A stretch of 64,000 bases of DNA from Amycolatopsis solani (GTDB taxonomy: Bacteria; Actinomycetota; Actinomycetes; Mycobacteriales; Pseudonocardiaceae). Of the stretch, positions 59,473 to 64,000 are shown one piece after another; position 1 is the first letter of the stretch, and every line of letters begins with the position of its first letter. The DNA lies in assembly GCF_033441515.1 (NCBI RefSeq), contig NZ_JAWQJT010000001.1, forward strand, positions 434,001 to 498,000, read 5' to 3'. A program made the translations under genes and the position numbers. The notes beneath the pieces were generated by a model, which saw only the letters and a program-made list of their open reading frames with translations, had not been told where the DNA came from and did not search any database.

Positions 59473-60300
59473 ATGGCCAGCAAGCCCAAGCAGCTGCTCG
59501 CGGAGTTGACGCACCCCGGTCCGCACGAGGTCCTGCGGGGCAACCTCGCCCTGGTCGGGCTGCCCGGTGTCGTCTTCACCCCCCGGGCCGGTCTCGGTCT
59601 TCCCGCCGTTGCCTTCGGGCACGGGTGGCTGCAGCCGCCTGAGCGGTACCGGGAGTTGCTGCGGCACCTCGCCAGCTGGGGCATCGTCGCCGCCGCGCCG
59701 GCTACCCAGCGCGGTCCGCTGCCGTCGCATCGGTTGCTGGCCGCCGATCTGCTGACCGCCCTCGACGTCGTCACCACCGTGCGGCTCGGGCCGGACGGCA
59801 TCAGCGTGGATCCCGGCAAGCTCGGGCTCGCCGGGCACTCGACCGGGGGTGGCTCCGCCGTGCTCGCCGCCGCGCAGGACGCCGTGGCCGAGAAGCCGCG
59901 GATCCGGGCCGTCGCCACCATCACCGCCGCGCAGACGCTGCCGCCGGCGCACGAGGCCGCCAAGGCCATCACCGTGCCCGGGATGCACCTCGCCGCGGAC
60001 GGGGACCTCGTCGCGCCCGCGGTCGGGCACGCCGAAGCCATCGCCACCAGCTGGGGCGGGGACGACGTCCAGCTGCGGCTGCTCGGCAAGGCGTCGCACC
60101 TGGGAGTCACCGAGGGCAAGCACTGGTCGCAGCTGATCATGCACGGCAAGCCGCACCGCGGGACGCAGCAGCTGACCCGGGCGCTGTTCACCGCCTTCTT
60201 CCTGACGCACCTGACCGGCACCGACAAGTACCGGCCCTTGCTCGAAGCGGACGTCAAGCGCGCCCCCATCGAGCGCGAGGAAGAACCCGCCGCGCAGTGA
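59473..60300 (+). CDS. Alpha/beta hydrolase of the chlorophyllase/PET-hydrolase-like group
   Basis: 275 residues from the ATG at 59473. LPAVAFGHGWLQPPERYREL begins the fold, the nucleophile elbow is GLAGHSTGGGSAVLAA, an acid follows near HLAADGDLVAPAVG, and His in LLGKASHLGVTEG. No signal peptide, so it is cytoplasmic. The substrate is unknown. TAGGGT ends six bases before the ATG and no Shine-Dalgarno is seen, so it is probably translated from a leaderless mRNA. Confidence 0.85.
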   Translation: MASKPKQLLAELTHPGPHEVLRGNLALVGLPGVVFTPRAGLGLPAVAFGHGWLQPPERYRELLRHLASWGIVAAAPATQRGPLPSHRLLAADLLTALDVVTTVRLGPDGISVDPGKLGLAGHSTGGGSAVLAAAQDAVAEKPRIRAVATITAAQTLPPAHEAAKAITVPGMHLAADGDLVAPAVGHAEAIATSWGGDDVQLRLLGKASHLGVTEGKHWSQLIMHGKPHRGTQQLTRALFTAFFLTHLTGTDKYRPLLEADVKRAPIEREEEPAAQ

Positions 60301-60305
60301 CGAAA

Positions 60306-60331
60306 CAGGGCCCGGCCGAAGCCGGGCCCTG
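60306..60331. terminator. Bidirectional terminator between the hydrolase and ESX-type genes
   Basis: CAGGGCCCGGC (60306-60316) pairs with GCCGGGCCCTG (60321-60331), 11 perfect pairs, loop CGAA, a very stable tetraloop type. It sits between convergent stop codons at 60300 and 60333. Confidence 0.85.
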
Positions 60332-60332
60332 C

Positions 60333-60800
60333 TCAGACCAGCCAGCTGGTGCTGGAGAAGTCGTCGTCGTCATCCGGTTGCCGGGCGTGCCTGCCACGCC
60401 GCGGCGGCTCCGGGGCCGGGGGCTCCGGAACCGGCTCGGGACGCGGTGCGACCGCGGCCGGCGCCGGTGACGGCGTCCCGTAGCTCGGCGTCGGGTACGC
60501 CGTGTAGCCGGTGTCCGCCTCTTCGTCGTGGACGCCGAACTCCATCAGCGACTCGCGGGACTTGTCGGCCAGCGTCTTCTCCGTCGCCCAGCCGCCCGCG
60601 CTCTGCTTGCGCTTGTTGAGCTCGTCCATGTGCTCGGCGTACTTCTGCGCGGCACCCATCTCGCGCTTCAGCCCCTCGCGCGCCTCCGCGGTGGCCTCCG
60701 CGACGCGGCGTTCGCGCAGCCCCCGCTGCTCGTCCTGCTCCCGCGCCGCGGCGTCCATCGTCGAGATCGCCGCGCGGTACCGGTCTTCGGCGCTGGTCAT
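60333..60800 (-). CDS. Coiled-coil protein linked to ESX-type genes
   Basis: 155 residues from the ATG at 60800, with GGAGGGG a few bases upstream. Residues 1-80 are a charged helix (AISTMDAAAREQDEQRGLRE, REGLKREMGAAQKYAEHMDE), likely a coiled coil. The rest is Pro-rich and ends with acidic DDDDDFSSTSW. No signal peptide. It is the last gene of a three-gene unit with two WXG100-like proteins and may be a chaperone or secreted partner. No family recognised. Confidence 0.65.
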   Translation of the reverse strand: MTSAEDRYRAAISTMDAAAREQDEQRGLRERRVAEATAEAREGLKREMGAAQKYAEHMDELNKRKQSAGGWATEKTLADKSRESLMEFGVHDEEADTGYTAYPTPSYGTPSPAPAAVAPRPEPVPEPPAPEPPRRGRHARQPDDDDDFSSTSWLV

Positions 60801-60819
60801 CGCCCCTCCTCAGCCCTCG

Positions 60820-63318
60820 TCACCGGTCGTACCGGATCGAACGGTCACCCTCGTCGTCGAGCGAGCCGCTGATCCGGCCCTTCGCGCCGCTCGTTTCGAA
60901 CACGCTGCCCTCGATGCGGTACTGGCTGGGCCCGCGCTGCTGGTCGCCGCCGCCACCGCCGCCCGGGGCACCGCCCATGCCGCCCATCATCCCGCCCATG
61001 CCGCTCATCCCGCTCATGCCGGACGAGCCGCTCGCCGCCGCGGCCTGGTGCGCGCCGGCGTCGACCGGGGTCGCGCCCAGCCCGCCGCCGTCGGACATCG
61101 GCATCGACGCGTCGCTGCCCGTCTGGGCGCTCGGGTCGAGCGACACCGCGCCGGCGAAGTCCGCCGTCCCGCCGCCGGTGACGGCGGAGCCGAAGTCGCT
61201 CGCGCCGGCCGTCGTCGTCGAGTCGCCGCCGGCTCCGGCACCCGCGTCGGCCGTCGCCACCGCGGGCTCCGCGCCGACGCTGCCGCCGCCACCGAGGTCG
61301 CCACCGACGTCGACGCCGCCCGGCGCGCTGAACCCGCTCGCCCCGCCACCGGCCGCTTCGCTGCGCGTGAAGCCCGGGTCCGGGTTGGCCGGTGCCGGGT
61401 CCTTCGTCAGCGGGGACTCGGCCTTCGCGTCGTGCTTGACGTCGGAGGCCGCCGGGTCGGTCTTGCCGTCCGCCTTGAGGTCGTCCGCCTTGGGATCGTC
61501 CTTCTCGTCCAGCGTGTAGGTGGTCGGCTCGCCCTTGCCGTCGTCGACGGTCACGATCGTCGGGCCGCCGGGGCCCTCCGGCCGCTCGGCCGTGATCTTG
61601 AGGTTGCCGTCCTGGATGTGGATCTTGCCGTCCGGACCGGGCTTGTAGCTGCCGTCGGCCGAGGGCTGCCCCTCCTTGACCGCCTTCTCGCTGCCCTGCG
61701 GGCCGAAGCTGCCGTCGGCCTTCGCGCCGTCCTTGCCGTCCTTGCCCGCTTCGGCCTTGTCGTCGTCACCCCAGTCGAGGTGGTAGTCCTTCTTGTTGCC
61801 GTGGCCGTCGTCCACGGAGATGTCCTGCTTGCCCTCCTTGTCGGGCTCGGACATCTCGATCGTGTTGTCGCCCTTCTTGACCGACACCGTGTCGGTGTCG
61901 TCCATGTCCTTGATGGCTTCGCCGGTCTTCGGGTCGATCGGGTACGGCTCGCCGGTCGCCGGGTCGACTTCGAGGGGCTTGCCGGTGATGGGGTTCTTGC
62001 CGTCCTCCGGCTTCGCGGCGTCGTCGGTCTTCGGCGGCTCGGTCGCCGACGGCGTCGTGCCGCCACCGCCGGTGCCGCCCCCGGTCCCGCTGCCCGTGCC
62101 GCCGCCGGTGTTGCCGCCCTTGTCGCCGCCACCGGTGTTGCCGGTCTTGTCGCCGCCGCCGGTGTCGGGCTTGCCCTCGCTCTTCGCCTCGGTCAGCTGG
62201 TTGCGGTAGCCGTCCATGAACCGCGCGAGCGCGCCGAACTGCTGGTCGATGGTGTCCTTGGCGGTCTTGCAAGAGCCTTCGAAGGCGCTGATCAGGCCCT
62301 TGTACTCCTTCGAGAACGCACCGTCGCGCCAGTAGCGGGTGACCTGGCGGCCGTAGGTGATGTTCTCGTCGTTGAAGCAGCCGTCGTCGTTCTGCAGGCG
62401 CTCGGCGAGGTTCGACGGGTTGTTGTTCTTCGCGTTGACCGAGTCGATCCAGCCGGCGACCTTCATGAAGTCGTCGAACTCTTCGGTCTCCTCGTTGGCG
62501 ATCTTGAGGACGTCCTTCGCCATCGGGATGTCGGCTTCGGCGATCACCGGGCGGTGCAGCTGCAGGACCTCGTCGACCTTCTTCTTGACGGCGTCGTAAA
62601 CGTGCGTCACGGTCTCCGGGATCAGCTTCGCCGCCCCTTCGATCTGCTGCGAAAGCTCTTTGGCGTGCGGCTTGATCGTCTCGTCGTACTTGATCTCCGC
62701 CGCGTTGGCGCCCTTGCCCTTCCACTCCCCGAAGAGGGTCTGGAGCTCGGTGTCGCTCTTGCCGAGCGCCTCTTCGACGACCTTGTGCGCCTTGCCGAGG
62801 TCGTCGGCGTCGGAAAGGAACTTCTGGTACTGGATCCCGCGGTTCTCGTGGAACTTGTCCTTGAGTTCCGTCTGGGAATTCTTCTTCTCGCCGTCCTTGA
62901 TGTGGTTCCAGACCTCGTCGGTCCACTTCGCGAGCAGGTCCACCGCGACGTTGCCCTGGTCGAGCTGCTCGTCGGAGCTCTTCGCGCCGGCCCCGAGCGT
63001 CGGCGTGGTGATCCCGTCCAGGTTCTTCTTCGCCTGGTCGCGAGCGTCGGTCTGGCGCTGGTGTTCCTGGTTCTTGGACGCGGCTTCCTGCTGGGCCTCT
63101 TTCAGCGCTTCGTCGACGTCGTCGGACGAACCCGGAAGCCAGTCGTCGTTGAAGGCCCAGGTGTCCGAGTAGTTTTCGATGTACTTCTTCGCGTACTCTT
63201 CTTCTTCGTCGTTGAAGTTGAAGGTGTCCTCGCCGTATTCCTCCATCAGCTTGGACTTGGCTTCCATCGACACGTTCGGGTCGTCGAGGACCTTCTTGAT
63301 TTCGGCCCATTCAGCCAT
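60820..63318 (-). CDS. Large ESX/WXG100-type protein with Gly-rich linker
   Basis: 832 residues from the ATG at 63318. The first ~390 residues are helical and charged, with a W-x-G motif in LFGEWKGKGANAAEI (about residue 200), as in WXG100 proteins. A Gly/Thr linker (about 390-425) follows. Residues about 440-610 form acidic repeats with Asp-Gly motifs (GKPLEVDPATGEPYPIDPKT, KKGDNTIEMSEPDKEG). The last ~200 are low-complexity Gly/Ala/Ser/Met. There is no N-terminal signal peptide, fitting type VII export. The role may be a secreted effector or scaffold; no toxin domain was recognised. Coupled to the small gene upstream by a one-base overlap. Confidence 0.72.
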   Translation of the reverse strand: MAEWAEIKKVLDDPNVSMEAKSKLMEEYGEDTFNFNDEEEEYAKKYIENYSDTWAFNDDWLPGSSDDVDEALKEAQQEAASKNQEHQRQTDARDQAKKNLDGITTPTLGAGAKSSDEQLDQGNVAVDLLAKWTDEVWNHIKDGEKKNSQTELKDKFHENRGIQYQKFLSDADDLGKAHKVVEEALGKSDTELQTLFGEWKGKGANAAEIKYDETIKPHAKELSQQIEGAAKLIPETVTHVYDAVKKKVDEVLQLHRPVIAEADIPMAKDVLKIANEETEEFDDFMKVAGWIDSVNAKNNNPSNLAERLQNDDGCFNDENITYGRQVTRYWRDGAFSKEYKGLISAFEGSCKTAKDTIDQQFGALARFMDGYRNQLTEAKSEGKPDTGGGDKTGNTGGGDKGGNTGGGTGSGTGGGTGGGGTTPSATEPPKTDDAAKPEDGKNPITGKPLEVDPATGEPYPIDPKTGEAIKDMDDTDTVSVKKGDNTIEMSEPDKEGKQDISVDDGHGNKKDYHLDWGDDDKAEAGKDGKDGAKADGSFGPQGSEKAVKEGQPSADGSYKPGPDGKIHIQDGNLKITAERPEGPGGPTIVTVDDGKGEPTTYTLDEKDDPKADDLKADGKTDPAASDVKHDAKAESPLTKDPAPANPDPGFTRSEAAGGGASGFSAPGGVDVGGDLGGGGSVGAEPAVATADAGAGAGGDSTTTAGASDFGSAVTGGGTADFAGAVSLDPSAQTGSDASMPMSDGGGLGATPVDAGAHQAAAASGSSGMSGMSGMGGMMGGMGGAPGGGGGGDQQRGPSQYRIEGSVFETSGAKGRISGSLDDEGDRSIRYDR

Positions 63319-63632
63319 CAGCGGTTACCCCCGGCCTGGTTCGCCTGCGCGCCGGCGTTCGCTTCCTGAGCGGTGTACTTGGAGCCGGCCGACCCGATCC
63401 CGCTGCCCAGGTTCATGAGGGCGTTCGACAGCCCCGTCATGCCCGCGCCGATCTCGTCGATCCCGGCCTTGTACTTGCCGAAACCCTCCTGGTGCACCCG
63501 GCCGAAGTCACCGGCGGCGATCTCGGTCGGCGCGACCTTCTTCGCTTCCGTCCCCGGGTCGTCAGCGGCGTCCGCGAGGCGGATCTGCGCCCGCGTCATC
63601 GCCTCCGAACTCGCCGCATAGCCGTCTGGCAT
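63318..63632 (-). CDS. Small WXG100/ESX-like protein
   Basis: 104 residues from the ATG at 63632. Two helical segments are separated near a Phe/Gly turn (DFGRVHQEGFGKYKAGIDEI, then LSNALMNLGSGIGSAGSKY), as in ESX-family helical hairpins, although the usual Trp of WXG is not present. Length fits the family, about 100 residues. No signal peptide. The stop overlaps the start of the 832-residue protein (TGATG), giving coupled synthesis of a likely secreted pair. No ESX core genes (EccC and others) are in the window. Confidence 0.65.
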   Translation of the reverse strand: MPDGYAASSEAMTRAQIRLADAADDPGTEAKKVAPTEIAAGDFGRVHQEGFGKYKAGIDEIGAGMTGLSNALMNLGSGIGSAGSKYTAQEANAGAQANQAGGNR

Positions 63633-63775
63633 GGTCGCTGCCCCCTTCGATCCCACAGTCCCTGGCTCGGGTTTCAGGACTGTGACGCGCCCGGCCGCCG
63701 TTCGGTGCCGTCGCAGATGCACACAGAGTCTAGCGGTCGGTCCCGCGGTCTACCTGGGCTTCAGCCGAACTGCCC

Positions 63776-64000
63776 TCACCCGGTCGGGCGTTGCGCGGCG
63801 ACCGCCTCGGAGATCACCTCGGCGACGCCGCGGATGTCCACGAGCCGGTCGAGCTCGTCGAGGTCGACCGAGACGCCGTAGGTCACCTCGACGCGTGAGA
63901 GCAGCTGGATCCGCTGCCGGGAGGTCATGCCGAGCTCGTCGAACGGCGTCGACTCCGTCAGCCGCTCCGGCGGGATCTCCAGCGCGAAGCAGATGGTCCG
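63776..64000 (-). CDS. Acyl carrier protein, 3' part
   Basis: The last 74 residues of a gene that continues past the window edge. The pattern ERLTESTPFDELGMTSRQRI matches the phosphopantetheine site, with Ser after Gly-Met-Thr taking the place of the usual DSL serine. A helix (IQLLSRVEVTYGVSVDLDEL) and a final segment (LVDIRGVAEVISEAVAAQ) follow. Acyl carrier proteins hold growing acyl chains on a 4'-phosphopantetheine arm in fatty acid or polyketide synthesis. It is too short and partial to say which pathway; adjacent genes lie outside the window. Confidence 0.75.
   Translation of the reverse strand, partial: RTICFALEIPPERLTESTPFDELGMTSRQRIQLLSRVEVTYGVSVDLDELDRLVDIRGVAEVISEAVAAQRPTG

Noticed and set aside
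60511..63369. A 952-codon + strand frame opposite the ESX-type genes
   Set aside because: Composition is Val/Leu/Arg/Gly-rich without domains, and the minus-strand frames have overlapping stops and starts and ribosome binding sites. It is an antisense shadow.

Overview
The window is chromosomal DNA from a very GC-rich actinobacterium. The best guess is Amycolatopsis or a close member of the Pseudonocardiaceae. Supporting evidence is the uniformly high GC content, frequent GTG starts, several apparently leaderless genes, WhiB- and BldM-type developmental regulators, DUF397 and DUF3558 proteins, a mycothiol-dependent-isomerase-fold protein, WXG100/ESX-type proteins and recurrent intergenic palindromes. 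Gene order matches the block that runs from guaA/choD/guaB through sigD, whiB, groES/groEL, the tsa genes and alr to glmS in mycobacteria. The guaB-sigma-bldM-groE part also resembles Streptomyces. No tRNA, rRNA, CRISPR array, transposase or prophage gene was seen.

Layout. 1-1778: the start of a UvrD/PcrA helicase, a repeat-rich gap, a DUF1707 protein, and a chorismate mutase preceded by a Phe-Phe-Tyr leader peptide with an attenuator-like fold. 2113-7476: two single-pass membrane proteins, a PknB-type Ser/Thr kinase and a pseudokinase. 7473-13662: a LysR regulator, an EamA transporter, and a PspC/LiaF-type envelope-stress module (response regulator, PspC-histidine kinase, PspC-LiaF-like protein) around a frameshifted Mrr-like membrane nuclease. 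13729-23175: guaA, DinB, dehydrogenases, an FAD oxidase lipoprotein and a ChoD-like GMC oxidoreductase. 23342-24634: a small patch (DUF397, DUF3558 lipoprotein, frameshifted ESX-like gene) flanked by 23-bp direct repeats. 24616-34226: guaB3, guaB, then the regulatory cluster rsdA-sigD, bldM, a TPR-like gene, a MerR/CarH-like gene and whiD. 34336-36464: groEL and groES under a CIRCE element.

36527-43492 is an accessory island set between groES and tsaD, which are adjacent in mycobacteria. It holds a peptidoglycan amidase, a family-2 glycosyltransferase overlapping an exosortase, a choice-of-anchor surface protein with an exosortase-style C-terminal tail, a 59-residue protein that is almost only an LAxTG sorting signal, and a UDP-GlcNAc 2-epimerase. 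I read it as a dedicated surface-protein processing and anchoring system. It is the best candidate for unusual biology here.

43500-50106 carries the tRNA t6A genes tsaD, rimI, tsaB and tsaE. They are interrupted by a three-gene + strand insertion: a malonyl-CoA-synthetase-like ligase, a fused carboxyltransferase and a beta-lactamase-fold protein, with palindromic repeats at one end. 50109-59082 runs hydrolase, alr (with a hairpin that buries its ribosome binding site), ugpC, xylB, a DeoR regulator, nnrD and glmS. 59473-64000 has an alpha/beta hydrolase, a three-gene set of ESX/WXG100-type proteins, and the 3' part of an acyl carrier protein gene.

All functional names come from reading the translated sequence and recalled family features. 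No database search was run.
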